A stretch of DNA of 64,000 nt from Prevotella sp. (GCA_017474515.1 JAFVHN010000006.1:94692-158691); one strand, 5' to 3'. Positions 48,396 through 58,352 are shown, counted from the stretch's first letter. A program made the numbers and translations. The notes: generated by a model not told the origin, from the letters alone.

Positions 48396-50500
48396 TTTAT
48401 CCCGTTTCTCTTCAACAACGCCTTGATGGTGGGCTCCTGTCCGCGGAAACGTTTATAGAGCGTCATGGGATGCTCGGTGCCGCCTTTCGACAGGATGTTG
48501 TCGCGGAAGCTCTGTGCCGTTTCCTGGTCGAAGATTCCCTTGCGCTTGAACAGGCTGAAGGCGTCGGCCTCGAGCACTTCCGCCCATTTGTAACTATAGT
48601 AACCGGCGGCGTAACCTCCCGCCATGATGTGGCTGAATTGCACGGTCATGCAGGTTTCGGGCAGTTGCTTCCTGGGGTTGAGCAATGCCTTTGCCCATGC
48701 CTTTTTCTCAAACGTCACGAGGTCCTCGTCGAACGGTTTTCGACGGGTATAGTAGGCCATGTCGAGCAGTCCGAAGCTCACCTGCCGCAAACATGCCGTG
48801 GCAGCCATGAAGTTGCGGCTTCTCACGATGCGGCGAATCAGTTTGTCGGGCAACGGCTCGCCGGTTTCGTGGTGGAAGGCGAAAGTGGAGAGAAATTCCT
48901 TCTCCACGGCGTAGTTTTCCATGAACTGCGAGGGCAGTTCCACGAAATCCCACCATACGTTGGTGCCCGAAAGACTTTCAAAGTGGGTGTTCGAGAACAT
49001 GCCGTGCAGGGCATGCCCGAACTCGTGGAGGAAAGTCTCCACCTCTCCCAGTGTCAGCAGTGCCGGCTTTTCGGCGGTGGGCTTCGTGAGGTTCATCACC
49101 ACGCTGACGTGTGGCCTGATGTTTTCGCCCTTCTTGTTAATCCATTGCCCTTGGAATTCCGTCATCCATGCGCCGCCCTGCTTGCCTTTCCTCGGGTGGA
49201 AGTCGGCATAGAACACGGCGAGAAACGAGCCGTCGCGGTCGAACACCTCGTAGGCTTTCACATCGGGGTGATAGACGGGAATGTCGGCATTTTCCTTGAA
49301 CGTGATGCCATAGAGCCGGTTGGCAAGGCCGAACACGCCGCCGATGACGCGCTTCAGCTCGAAATAGGGCCTCAGCATTTCCTGGTCGATGTTGTACTTC
49401 TTCATCTGCAGCTTGTGGACGTAGAAGCCGTTGTCCCAGGGTTTCATCTTGAAGTCATCGCCTTCCATCTTGTGGCACAGGGCTTTCAGTTCCTGGCGCT
49501 CCCTGAGAGCCGTGGGCTTATAGGCGCCGATGAGGTCGTTAAGCAGCCCATACACGCTCTTGGCCTTGCCCGCCATGCGGTGTTTCATCACATAGTCGGC
49601 GTAGGTCCTGTAGCCCAGCAGGTTGGCTATTTGCAACCGCAGGTTGATGATGCGCTTGCAGATATCAATGTTGTTCTCGGGGTTGTCGTGGGTGCAGACG
49701 GTATTGCGCGCCATGTACATCTGCCGGCGAAGTTCGCGCTGGGTGGAGTAGGTCATGAACGGTCCGTAAACGGGCGCGTCGAGCGTGAACAACCAGCCGT
49801 CCAGTTGCCGTTCCTCCGCCAGCTGCCTGGCGGCGTCGCGGGCCGAGGGGGGCAGGCCGTCCAGCTGCCTTTCGTCGGTGATGTGGAGCGAGAAGGCCTT
49901 GTTCTCCTTCAGCAGGTTCTGCGAGAATTGCAGGGAAAGCATGGCCACCTCCTCGGTGAGCTTCCTGAGCAGTTCCTTGCCGGCATCGTCGAGCAGGGCA
50001 CCGCTCCTTACGAAGCCGTCGTAGCAGTTGTCGAGCAACATCTTCTCTTCGGCCGTCAGCTTGCGGTGGTGACGGTGAACGTATTTCACGCGCTCAAAGA
50101 GCCGCTTGTTCAGCCTCACGTCGTTGGCGTGCTGCGTGAGGATGGGCTGCATCTTCTGGGCCAAGGCGTCCATCTCGTCGTTTGTCTCGGCACTTATCAG
50201 GTTGAAAAACACCGTTGACACCCTGCTCAGCAGGTCGTAGTAGCCGTCCTTGTCTTCTTCCGAGTCGATGATGGTATTGTCGAAAGTCGGCTTGTCGGGG
50301 TTGTTGATGGTGCGCTCTATCTGCTCGTTGTCGCGGCGGATGCCTTCAAGGAATGCCTCCTCGAAGTGTGCTATGCTGATGCGGTCGAAGGGAACGGTCT
50401 CGTGGGGGGTGTCCCAAGTCGTGAAAAAAGGGTTGTCTTTTTTCTCCTCCACGGGCTGGCTGGCCGTTTCTGCAACTTTCATTTCCTCTTGTTTCTCCAT
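48383..50500 (-). CDS. M3-family peptidase (peptidyl-dipeptidase Dcp / oligopeptidase A type)
   Basis: A 705-residue zinc metallopeptidase. The HExxH site is at about residue 492 in TFLHEFGHALHGMFSNTHFE, with flanking FVELPSQFMENYA and a C-terminal AGYYSYKWAEVLEADAFSLF, all features of M3A enzymes. It has no classical signal peptide, but the first 30 residues are acidic and low-complexity. It should cleave short peptides, removing C-terminal dipeptides if Dcp-like, in the cytoplasm or periplasm. Its promoter region contains TAATTTTG at 50542-50549 on the minus strand. Confidence 0.9.
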   Translation of the reverse strand: MEKQEEMKVAETASQPVEEKKDNPFFTTWDTPHETVPFDRISIAHFEEAFLEGIRRDNEQIERTINNPDKPTFDNTIIDSEEDKDGYYDLLSRVSTVFFNLISAETNDEMDALAQKMQPILTQHANDVRLNKRLFERVKYVHRHHRKLTAEEKMLLDNCYDGFVRSGALLDDAGKELLRKLTEEVAMLSLQFSQNLLKENKAFSLHITDERQLDGLPPSARDAARQLAEERQLDGWLFTLDAPVYGPFMTYSTQRELRRQMYMARNTVCTHDNPENNIDICKRIINLRLQIANLLGYRTYADYVMKHRMAGKAKSVYGLLNDLIGAYKPTALRERQELKALCHKMEGDDFKMKPWDNGFYVHKLQMKKYNIDQEMLRPYFELKRVIGGVFGLANRLYGITFKENADIPVYHPDVKAYEVFDRDGSFLAVFYADFHPRKGKQGGAWMTEFQGQWINKKGENIRPHVSVVMNLTKPTAEKPALLTLGEVETFLHEFGHALHGMFSNTHFESLSGTNVWWDFVELPSQFMENYAVEKEFLSTFAFHHETGEPLPDKLIRRIVRSRNFMAATACLRQVSFGLLDMAYYTRRKPFDEDLVTFEKKAWAKALLNPRKQLPETCMTVQFSHIMAGGYAAGYYSYKWAEVLEADAFSLFKRKGIFDQETAQSFRDNILSKGGTEHPMTLYKRFRGQEPTIKALLKRNGIKSEK

Positions 50501-50621
50501 ATCACGTTGTACGTTTTCTCTCTTACTTTGGTTTTGAGATGCAAAATTAGATATATTTTCCGAATTATGAGAAAGTTGTGTGAAGAAATTAAGTTTTCTT
50601 TAGAGTAAGTGGAGGCATCGG

Positions 50622-50858
50622 CCCTGCTGGATAGCAGCATGGGTGAAAATCGGTAAAAATATTTGACAAAATGAGGTGTTTTGACGATGGTCTTGTAAGG
50701 TGCTGAATATCAGCGGTTTGAAAATTGCTGGGAGTTTGGCTGCAAATTTCGGGGAGAAATCTTGAAGTTTGAGGGGAGAGATTTGCAAGATTTCTCCTCG
50801 AAATTTGCGGTCAAACTTCTTGGGGTGTCCAAAAATCATTGAAAAATCTTGACAAAAT
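50622..50858 (+). repeat. Hairpin element family, copy B
   Basis: Between the divergent M3 peptidase and subtilase genes. It begins with GGATAGCAGCATGGGTGAAA, shared with copy C, then AATATTTGACAAAAT (about 50659) and ends AAAAATCTTGACAAAAT (to 50857). Arms around 50733-50764 and 50786-50816 pair with about five mismatches. The inner stem is AAATCTTG/CAAGATTT where copy A has AATTGGCA/TGCCAATT, so both arms have changed together. The loop (AAGTTTGAGGGGAGAGATTTG) has the same orientation as in copy A. Confidence 0.85.
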
Positions 50859-50947
50859 GGAGATGCTTCCATTTCTGAATTCCATCTCCGAATTGTCAAG
50901 AAAATCATTTTTTTACTTTTCGCTCTTCACTTTTCACTTTTTATTCG

Positions 50948-50955
50948 TATCTTTG
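50948..50955 (+). promoter_or_regulatory. -7 element for the subtilase gene
   Basis: TATCTTTG matches TAnnTTTG 18 bp before the ATG. The upstream sequence is GTGAAGAGTGA-type repeat (reverse orientation) and has no clear TTTG at -33. Confidence 0.45.
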
Positions 50956-50972
50956 CCGAAAAAAGTAGGAGA

Positions 50973-53171
50973 ATGAGAAAATTGATATTGTTTTTGTTCG
51001 CGTTGGCGTGGATGCTTCCGTCTTTTGGCCAGCAGCCTCAGTATAGGAAGATGTCGCCCTTGGTAAGGCGTGCCGCCACCATGCAGACCGGTCAGGGCCG
51101 CATGGCGAAAGCCCCTCAGAAGGAGCCGGCCATGCTCTGCGCCTTCGTGAGGATTTTGGAGAATGCCGACGCGACGTTGCAGGCCCACGGTTGCCGCAAG
51201 CTGGCGGAGTTTGGCAATATCTACATCGCCAACATCCCCCTGTCGCAGTTGCCGCACCTCTCGCAATGCACCAACGTCACGCGCATTGAGGCCGGCGAGC
51301 CGTGTACGCTGACCAACGACACGTCGGCCATCGTGGTGAACGCCCTGCCCGCCTACGAGGGCCTCGCCCCCCTGCCGCAGGCCTTCACCGGCAAAGGCGT
51401 GGTGGTGGGAGTGGAGGACATCGGCTTCGACCTCACCCATCCCACGTTCTACAGCCGCGACCTGTCGGAATACAGGGTGAAACGCTTTTGGGACCAGTTG
51501 TCGGTAGATACCATTGGCAGCGCCTTGCCCGTGGGGGCCGAATATATCACTCAGGAAGAAATCCTCGGCTACCAGCGTTCGCGCGACGGCAGCAAGCAGA
51601 CGCACGGCACCCATACCGCCGGCACGGCGGCGGGCAGCGGCTACGACAGTCCTTACCGCGGCATTGCCTTCGAGAGCGACCTCTGCCTGGTGAGCAACTA
51701 CGTCGGCAACGACAGGGAGTTCCTCAGAGACGAGGATGTCTATAAATACACATCGGCCACCGACGCCCTGGGCTTCAAGTACATCTTCGACTATGCCGAC
51801 AGCCGCGGCCTGCCCTGCGTGGTGTCCTTCAGCGAGGGGGCGCACCAGGACCTCTACGGCGACGATGTGTTGCTCTATGAGGTGCTCAGCCAGATGGTGG
51901 GCCCGGGACATATCATCGTGGCCTCGGCAGGCAACGAGGGCCATGTGAAAACCTATTTGCACAAGGAAAAGGGCGTGGAGGCCCGGGGCACCTTCATCGG
52001 CTATTCCAAGAATGCCGTTTACTTCACGTTCAGGAGCGACCAGCATTTCGACGTTCGCATGAACGTCTTCAACAATGCCGATGCGCCCGACGTGGTGACC
52101 AAGCACACGGCCGACATCTATCTTTGTGCCGACTCCCTGCTCGTTGACACGGTGGACGTGGCGGGCGAGCCCTATGCCTTCATGATGGCCGCCTATCCCA
52201 CCTGCTACGACGAAACGAAAATGGCTGTGGAGGTGTATGTGAAATGCCTCACCGGCAACCGTTTCGGCTATGATGTGCCCATCGCGTTTGAGATGGTGGG
52301 CGAGGATGCCGACGTGGAATTGTTCAGTAGCACCGGCACGTTCATCGACCGCGAGGGACAATATGCCGGAATGTTTTGCGACGGCGAAAACACCCATAGC
52401 GTATATACTCCCGGAAGTGCGCCCGACGTGATTTGCGTGGGCGCCACCGGCTACCGCACCCGTGTGCTCAATATCAAGGGCCAGTGGCGCGTGGAAGACC
52501 ACGGCGAGAACGGGGAACGGAGCGATTATTCGGGGGTGGGGCCCACTTTCTACGGTGCCGTGAAGCCCGATGTGATGGCGCCGGGCACCAATGTCATTTC
52601 GGCCTATAGCAGCTTCTACATCAGCCATTATCCCAACTTGGTGATGGATGTGCAGCGCTTCGACTTCAACGGCCGCACCTATGCCTGGCACAGCGATTTC
52701 GGCACGTCGATGTCAACACCCATCGTGGCGGCGGGCATCGCCATCTGGTTGCAGGCCAAACCCGACCTTACGCCCGACGACGTGAAGGCCATTTTCTCGC
52801 GCACTTGCAAGCGCTATGACCCTGCGCTTGAGTATCCCAACAACTGGTATGGGCATGGCGAAATCGATATTTACCGCGGTCTGCTCGACGTCCTCGGCGT
52901 GTCGGGCATCCGCGAAATATCACAAGAGCAGTCGCGCCATGCACAGTTGTCGTTGGCTGACGGCGTGCTCTCCGTTTCGTTTGCTGATAGTCCACGCCAG
53001 CCCTTCCGGGTGACGCTCTTTTCTACCGACGGGCGGAAGTTGAAGAGTTGTTCGTGCGGCGTTGGCGAAACGGCACGCATCACGACGGCAGGTCTGCCCA
53101 AAGGCGTCTATATCGTGCAGATTGATAGTCGCGAAGAACTGGTGAAAGGGTCGTCGGTGATACGGCTTTGA
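50973..53171 (+). CDS. Secreted subtilisin-like S8 serine peptidase
   Basis: A 732-residue protein: signal peptide (LFLFALAWMLPSFGQ), an inhibitor-like prodomain (~40-115) and an S8 catalytic domain with Asp149 (VVVGVEDIGFDLTHP), His211 (QTHGTHTAGTAAGSG) and Ser579 (FGTSMSTPIVAAGIA). A large insertion (~300-480) separates the His and Ser blocks. The last ~75 residues (FRVTLFSTDGRKLKS, TTAGLPKGVYIVQIDSRE) resemble a type IX secretion C-terminal domain, suggesting export across the outer membrane. It probably degrades host or dietary proteins. Confidence 0.92.
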   Translation: MRKLILFLFALAWMLPSFGQQPQYRKMSPLVRRAATMQTGQGRMAKAPQKEPAMLCAFVRILENADATLQAHGCRKLAEFGNIYIANIPLSQLPHLSQCTNVTRIEAGEPCTLTNDTSAIVVNALPAYEGLAPLPQAFTGKGVVVGVEDIGFDLTHPTFYSRDLSEYRVKRFWDQLSVDTIGSALPVGAEYITQEEILGYQRSRDGSKQTHGTHTAGTAAGSGYDSPYRGIAFESDLCLVSNYVGNDREFLRDEDVYKYTSATDALGFKYIFDYADSRGLPCVVSFSEGAHQDLYGDDVLLYEVLSQMVGPGHIIVASAGNEGHVKTYLHKEKGVEARGTFIGYSKNAVYFTFRSDQHFDVRMNVFNNADAPDVVTKHTADIYLCADSLLVDTVDVAGEPYAFMMAAYPTCYDETKMAVEVYVKCLTGNRFGYDVPIAFEMVGEDADVELFSSTGTFIDREGQYAGMFCDGENTHSVYTPGSAPDVICVGATGYRTRVLNIKGQWRVEDHGENGERSDYSGVGPTFYGAVKPDVMAPGTNVISAYSSFYISHYPNLVMDVQRFDFNGRTYAWHSDFGTSMSTPIVAAGIAIWLQAKPDLTPDDVKAIFSRTCKRYDPALEYPNNWYGHGEIDIYRGLLDVLGVSGIREISQEQSRHAQLSLADGVLSVSFADSPRQPFRVTLFSTDGRKLKSCSCGVGETARITTAGLPKGVYIVQIDSREELVKGSSVIRL

Positions 53172-53186
53172 AGGTCGGCTAAAGAA

Positions 53187-53234
53187 AAAAACGAGATGAG
53201 GAAAACCAATAACGGTTTTCCTCATCTCGTTTTT
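53187..53234. terminator. Strong bidirectional terminator between subtilase and thrC
   Basis: A perfect 21-bp inverted repeat (arms 53187-53207 and 53214-53234; core ACGAGATGAGGAAAACC) with a 6-nt loop, A-rich on one side and T-rich on the other, between convergent genes. It is one of the clearest intrinsic terminators in the window. Confidence 0.9.
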
Positions 53235-53251
53235 ACTTAGAGAGTTATGGG

Positions 53252-54544
53252 TTATTGCTGCATCAAGAAAGCCTTGAACTCGGGGAAGTCTTTGCTGAGC
53301 GGGATGCTCTGCTTTTGGCCTTTCATGAATGCGGCGAGGCGCTCGGGGATTTCAACGTCAATGCCGAGAATGTCGTCAACCTTTTCCTTGAACTTAGCCG
53401 GATGTGCCGTTTCGCAGAATACGCCCGTTTCGCCGGGCCTGAGCAGCTCTTTCAATGCCTGATAGCCGCACGCTCCGTGGGGGTCGAGGATGTAGTTCGT
53501 GTCGGCAAAGCATTGGCGCATGGTCCTCATGATGTCCTCGTCGGAGTAGGTGGCTCCGCTGATGAGCGATGTGATGCGCTCATGGCTTTTGCCGTAGAGG
53601 TCGTAAATGCGTGCGAAGTTGCTAGGGTCGCCCACGTCCATGGCATTGGCGAGCGTCTGGCGCGACGGCTTCGGCTCGTAGATGCCTGTCTGCAGGTAGT
53701 TGTAGAAAATGTCGTTGGCATTGTTGGCGGCAATGAAACGCTTGACGGGCAGCCCCATTTCGTGTCCGAAGAGTGCCGCGCAGATGTTTCCGAAATTGCC
53801 GCTTGGCACGCACATCACGAGGTTGTCGGCCAGCCCCATTTTCTTCATCCGTGCATAGGCGTTGAAATAGTAGAAGGCTTGCGGCAGGAAGCGGGCCACG
53901 TTGATGCTGTTGGCGGAAGTTAGGCGCATGTGGGCGTTCAACTCGCTGTCCATGAAAGCGTTTTTCACCAGTGCCTGGCAGTCGTCGAACACGCCGTCCA
54001 CCTCAATGGCCGTGATGTTGCGGCCCAGGGTGGTGAACTGACATTCCTGAATGGGGCTGACCTTGCCTTTGGGATAGAGCACAAAGACATGGATGCCCTC
54101 CACGCCGAGGAATCCGTTGGCCACCGCCGAACCCGTGTCGCCCGAGGTGGCCACGAGCACGTTGACACGTTCCTCTTTGTTGAAGTACCTTAAAAGGCGC
54201 GCCATGAACCGCGCTCCCACATCCTTGAAGGCCAGCGTGGGGCCGTGGAACAGTTCCAGGGCGTAGATGTTGTCCTCCACGCGGACCACGGGGCAGTCGA
54301 AGGACAACGTGTCTTCCACAATTTTGTGGAGCGCGTCTTTTTCAACGTCCTCGCCGAAGAAGGCATCGGCCACATGGCATGCCAGTTCTTGGAACGACAT
54401 GTCCTGGATGTTGTCGAAAAACGATTGTGGCAACCGGTTGATTTTTTCGGGCATGTAGAGCCCTCGGTCTTCGGCCAAACCTTTTACCACGGCTTTTTCG
54501 AGCGTGGCCAAAGGTGCCTGTTGGTTGGTGCTGTAGTATTTCAT
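53252..54544 (-). CDS. thrC: Threonine synthase
   Basis: A PLP enzyme converting O-phosphohomoserine to threonine. The 430-residue protein has MKYYSTNQQAPLATLEKAVV at the N-terminus, the PLP-lysine region LFHGPTLAFKDVGARFMARL, VLVATSGDTGSAVANGFLG and VMCVPSGNFGNICAALFGHE (phosphate-binding loops). This is the bacterial long type. It is the last gene of the thrA, ApgM-like, thrC operon, 37 bp after the middle gene, and it is followed by a strong terminator. Confidence 0.95.
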   Translation of the reverse strand: MKYYSTNQQAPLATLEKAVVKGLAEDRGLYMPEKINRLPQSFFDNIQDMSFQELACHVADAFFGEDVEKDALHKIVEDTLSFDCPVVRVEDNIYALELFHGPTLAFKDVGARFMARLLRYFNKEERVNVLVATSGDTGSAVANGFLGVEGIHVFVLYPKGKVSPIQECQFTTLGRNITAIEVDGVFDDCQALVKNAFMDSELNAHMRLTSANSINVARFLPQAFYYFNAYARMKKMGLADNLVMCVPSGNFGNICAALFGHEMGLPVKRFIAANNANDIFYNYLQTGIYEPKPSRQTLANAMDVGDPSNFARIYDLYGKSHERITSLISGATYSDEDIMRTMRQCFADTNYILDPHGACGYQALKELLRPGETGVFCETAHPAKFKEKVDDILGIDVEIPERLAAFMKGQKQSIPLSKDFPEFKAFLMQQ

Positions 54545-54581
54545 TTTATGGGTTGTTTCTTTTGTTGATGACGGTGGGGAG

Positions 54582-55820
54582 TTATGCGTTTTTCATTAGT
54601 TCTTGCATGAACTCTTGAAGTTTAAGCAGTCCGTAACTTCCACTCACGCAACTTATTTCGTCGTATTGTTCTACTTCGTCTGCAACAATATTCCGGTGCC
54701 AGATAAGGAACGGAACGGGCTCTCCAACGTGGATGCGCATCTCGACAGGTGTGAGGTGGTCGGGGAGTACGGCCATGCAAACCGGCTCGTCCCACTGGCT
54801 GACTTCTTCGTAAATGGGTTTTACGATGCGACTGTCGAGGTCTTCAATCGTTCGAATTTTCAATTGCAAATCGCCGTCGTGCCCGGCTTCGTCGCTGGCT
54901 TCCACGTGGAGGAATACGAAATCTTGCGTCTTCAGGGCCTCAATGGCGGCCTGTGCCTTTCCCTCGTAGTTGGTGTCGGAAAGGCCGGTTGCCCCTTCCA
55001 CTTTCACAATGTCGAGACCGGCGTAATGGCCTATTCCGCGAATGAGGTCAACGGCGGAAATAACGCTCCCGGTGTTTATCTGAGGGTAAAGCTCCATGAG
55101 CGTCTGCATGGAGGGACGGTATCCGCCGCTCCAAGGCCAGATGCTATTGGCCTGCCTCAGCCCTTTTGCCTTCCGTTCTTGGTTGAACGGATGCTCGGCC
55201 AGCAGTTGTTGTGATCGGATGATGAGGTCGTTCAGCAGGTCGGCGGTTTGTTGCGGAGAAAGCCTTTTCCCGTTCTTATCGGGGTCGTTGCCGGCTTTCA
55301 CCAACAACGGTTGCCATTGTTCGCCCGGATGGTCGTGGGGCGGTGAACATATAATGTGCTTGTTGCCGCCTTTCACAATGAGCAGGTGGCGATATTGGAT
55401 GCCTGTGATAAAGCACACCCTTTCGTTGGCGAGGTGTTCGTTCAGGTAATGTATGAGCACGTCGGCATCGTCCGTCTGCAGGTTTCCGCCGTTGTGAGTT
55501 ACAATGCGCCCGTCTTCCAACGTAATGATGTTGCATCGCAGGGCCAGGTCGTCGTCGGCCATCTCGTAGCCGATGCTTGCGGCTTCGAGCGGTCCGCGCC
55601 CTTCATACACCCTGTTGAGGTCATATCCCATGATGGCGGTGTTGGCCACTTCGCTCCCCGGAGGAAATCCTTCGGGCACGGTCATCAGCCGTCCGGTCCT
55701 TCCTTTTCTTGCCAACAGGTCCATAAATGGTGTGCGGGCATATTGCAGGGGCGTTTTTCCACCAAGACGTTCCACGGGTTTGTCGGCCATTCCGTCGCCG
55801 AGAATGATGATGTGTTTCAT
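54582..55820 (-). CDS. ApgM-like protein, probable homoserine kinase analogue
   Basis: A 412-residue member of the cofactor-independent phosphoglycerate mutase (archaeal ApgM) branch of the alkaline-phosphatase superfamily: MKHIIILGDGMADKPVERLG, PEGFPPGSEVANTAIMGYDL, YEGRGPLEAAS, EASDEAGHDGDLQLKIRTIE and AVLPDHLTPVEMRIH. It sits between thrA and thrC, where a homoserine kinase is needed and no thrB gene is present, so it is the likely homoserine-phosphorylating enzyme, as proposed for similar operons in Bacteroides. The position where ApgM has its phosphorylated Ser (AN-x-S) reads Ala here, from memory of the motif. Start 55820 lies 10 bp from thrA's stop. Confidence 0.8.
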   Translation of the reverse strand: MKHIIILGDGMADKPVERLGGKTPLQYARTPFMDLLARKGRTGRLMTVPEGFPPGSEVANTAIMGYDLNRVYEGRGPLEAASIGYEMADDDLALRCNIITLEDGRIVTHNGGNLQTDDADVLIHYLNEHLANERVCFITGIQYRHLLIVKGGNKHIICSPPHDHPGEQWQPLLVKAGNDPDKNGKRLSPQQTADLLNDLIIRSQQLLAEHPFNQERKAKGLRQANSIWPWSGGYRPSMQTLMELYPQINTGSVISAVDLIRGIGHYAGLDIVKVEGATGLSDTNYEGKAQAAIEALKTQDFVFLHVEASDEAGHDGDLQLKIRTIEDLDSRIVKPIYEEVSQWDEPVCMAVLPDHLTPVEMRIHVGEPVPFLIWHRNIVADEVEQYDEISCVSGSYGLLKLQEFMQELMKNA

Positions 55821-55830
55821 AGTCGGATGG

Positions 55831-58287
55831 TTAGATATTTGCAATTGACATGATGTTGGCAAACACGCCCGCCGCCGTTACGCTGGCTCCGGCCCCATAG
55901 CCTTGTATGAGCATGGGGTATTCGTGATAGCGCTCCGTTGTCAGCAATACGATGTTGTTGCTTCCGGCAAGGTTGTAGAAGGGATGTCCCTGGCCGATTT
56001 CTTTCAGTGCCACGTTTGTTTTCCCACATTCCATAGTTGCCACGAAACGCCAGCGTTTCCCTTGTTTTTCAAGCATTTGCCGCCTTTCCTCAAAGTCTTT
56101 GTCGAGCTTTGGCAGGTTCTCCCAGAACTGCTCCAACGTTCCTGCGAAGTATTCGTCGGGCACGAAAAGATGCTTTTCCACATCCTCCTGTTCCACTTGG
56201 TAGCCGGCCTCTCTTGTCAAGATGACGAGTTTCCTGATGACGTCTTTCCCGCTGAGGTCGATGCGCGGGTCGGGTTCGCTATAGCCCTCTTCCTTGGCCC
56301 TTCTTACGGTTTCGGAGAACGGCGTGGTGGCCGAGATGGTGTTGAAAATGAAGTTGAGCGTTCCGCTGAGTACTGCCTCTATGCGCAAAATACGGTCGCC
56401 CGAATTGCAAAGGTCGTTGATGGTGCCGATGATGGGCAGTCCGGCGCCCACGTTGGTTTCAAACCTGAATTTCACCCCTCTTGCCAGCGCCGTGTTCTTT
56501 AGTTTAAGATAGCTTCCGTAGTCCGACGAGGCGGCAATCTTGTTGGCAGCCACCACGCTGATGTTGTGCTCCACAAATGATTGGTAGAGGCTCGCAACAT
56601 CCTTGCTTGCAGTGCAATCCACGAAAACGCTGTTGAAAATGTTCATGCCGATGACTTCGTCCCTGAGTCGTGAAATGTTGCTTGGAGCCGAGCTTTGAAG
56701 TTGCTCCTTGTAAGTGTTGAGGTCGATGCCGTCGCGGCTGAAGATGGCGTTCTTCGAACTGGCAATGCCCACCACGTTGAGCTTGAGCCGGCGGTTCTTC
56801 TTCAGTTCCTCGTATTGGCTCCTGATTTGCTCAATAAGCTTGCTGCCCACGGTTCCCACACCACAGATGAAGAGGTTGAGCACGTTGTATTCCGAGAGGA
56901 AGAACGAGTCGTGGAGCACGTTCAGTGCCTTCCTCAGGTATTTCCCTTCAATGACGAACGAGATGTTGGTTTCCGAGGCTCCCTGCGCACAGGCAATGAC
57001 CGAGATGCCGCTTCTTCCGAGTGTTCCGAACAGTTTTCCGGCGATGCCCGGCGTGTGCTTCATGTTCTCGCCCACGATGGCGATGGTGGCCAATCCGCTT
57101 TCCACGTGCATGGGGAACATGGCTCCCGTGGCTATCTCTTTTGAAAATTCCTCGTTGAGCACCTTCACGGCGGCGTCGGCATCGTCGTCGCGCACACCGA
57201 TGCTCGTGGAGTTTTCCGACGATGCTTGCGAGACGATGAACACCGAGATGCCGTTGTCGGCCAGACACGAGAAAATCCTTCGGTTCACGCCGATGACGCC
57301 CACCATCGACAGTCCCGACACGGTGATGAGCGACGTGCCGCTGATGCTCGAAATGCCCTTGATGGGTTTCTGGTCGTTGTCGATGGTCTGCTGGATGAGT
57401 GTGCCGGGGTGCGAGGGGTTGAAGGTGTTTTTCACCTTGATGGGAATGTTTTTCACGCACACCGGGTAGATGGTTGGCGGATAGATGACCTTGGCGCCGA
57501 AGTTGCAGAGTTCCATGGCCTCCACATACGACAGGTTGTTGATGGTGTAGGCCGTTTTGATGACGCGCGGGTCGGCGGTCATGAAGCCGTCCACGTCGGT
57601 CCATATCTCGAGCACCTCGGCGTTGAGCGCCGCGGCAATGATGGCGGCGGTGTAGTCGCTGCCCCCGCGCCCCAGGTTGGTGGTTTCGTGGGTGTCGCGG
57701 TCGCGGCTGATGAAGCCCGGCACCACGGCGATTTTCCATTGCGCGGCCGGCTGCCCGTCTTGTGGCAGGAAAGCCTTGCGCACCAGTTGGTTGGTGAGTT
57801 CCGCGTCGAGGATGTGCTTGCCGTTCTTGCGCTCCGTGCGTATGAAGTCGCGGGCGTTCATGCGGCGTGCCCCCTTGATGAGTGTTGCCACGATGTGTGA
57901 ACTGAGGCGCTCGCCGTAGCTCACGATGGCGTCTTGCGTCTTCTTGCTCAGGTCGTGTACGAGGAACACGCCGAAGAGGATGCTCTTCAGTTGGTCGAAG
58001 AGGGCATCCACCTGGTTGAAAAGGGTTTCGCGCTTACGAGGGTCGGTGATGATGGTGTCGATCATCTGGTGGTGGCGGTTCACTACGGCCTCAAACTCGG
58101 CCTTGTAGCGTTCGTCGCCCCTCAGGGCCATTTGCGAGAGGGCGAGCAGCTTATCGGTGACGCCGCCAAGGGCACTGACAACCACGACAATGGGTTGTTG
58201 CCGTGCTTCTTTCTCCACAATTTTCTTCAAGCTAAGGATGCTTGTGACGGTACCTACTGATGTGCCGCCGAATTTCATTACTTTCAT
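55831..58287 (-). CDS. thrA: Bifunctional aspartokinase / homoserine dehydrogenase
   Basis: An 818-residue fusion catalysing the first and third steps of threonine synthesis. The kinase starts at MKVMKFGGTSVGTVTSILSL, with NLGRGGSDYTAAIIAAALNA and EIWTDVDGFMTADPR. A regulatory ACT pair lies around 300-450 (TVSGLSMVGVIGVNRRIFSC, GIAGKLFGTLGRSGISVIAC). The dehydrogenase begins near 460 with the NAD(P) motif LFICGVGTVGSKLIEQI and contains IIGTINDLCNSGD and DLSGKDVIRKLVIL. The start at 58287 is preferred to upstream in-frame codons, which would read through the duplicated promoter. It leads the thr operon. Confidence 0.94.
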   Translation of the reverse strand: MKVMKFGGTSVGTVTSILSLKKIVEKEARQQPIVVVVSALGGVTDKLLALSQMALRGDERYKAEFEAVVNRHHQMIDTIITDPRKRETLFNQVDALFDQLKSILFGVFLVHDLSKKTQDAIVSYGERLSSHIVATLIKGARRMNARDFIRTERKNGKHILDAELTNQLVRKAFLPQDGQPAAQWKIAVVPGFISRDRDTHETTNLGRGGSDYTAAIIAAALNAEVLEIWTDVDGFMTADPRVIKTAYTINNLSYVEAMELCNFGAKVIYPPTIYPVCVKNIPIKVKNTFNPSHPGTLIQQTIDNDQKPIKGISSISGTSLITVSGLSMVGVIGVNRRIFSCLADNGISVFIVSQASSENSTSIGVRDDDADAAVKVLNEEFSKEIATGAMFPMHVESGLATIAIVGENMKHTPGIAGKLFGTLGRSGISVIACAQGASETNISFVIEGKYLRKALNVLHDSFFLSEYNVLNLFICGVGTVGSKLIEQIRSQYEELKKNRRLKLNVVGIASSKNAIFSRDGIDLNTYKEQLQSSAPSNISRLRDEVIGMNIFNSVFVDCTASKDVASLYQSFVEHNISVVAANKIAASSDYGSYLKLKNTALARGVKFRFETNVGAGLPIIGTINDLCNSGDRILRIEAVLSGTLNFIFNTISATTPFSETVRRAKEEGYSEPDPRIDLSGKDVIRKLVILTREAGYQVEQEDVEKHLFVPDEYFAGTLEQFWENLPKLDKDFEERRQMLEKQGKRWRFVATMECGKTNVALKEIGQGHPFYNLAGSNNIVLLTTERYHEYPMLIQGYGAGASVTAAGVFANIMSIANI

Positions 58288-58352
58288 TTTTTTTGCAATC
58301 TGGTTGGGCTCCCTCTGACAAGTGAGGGCCGGTGCCCGGTTAAATTTCGTTG

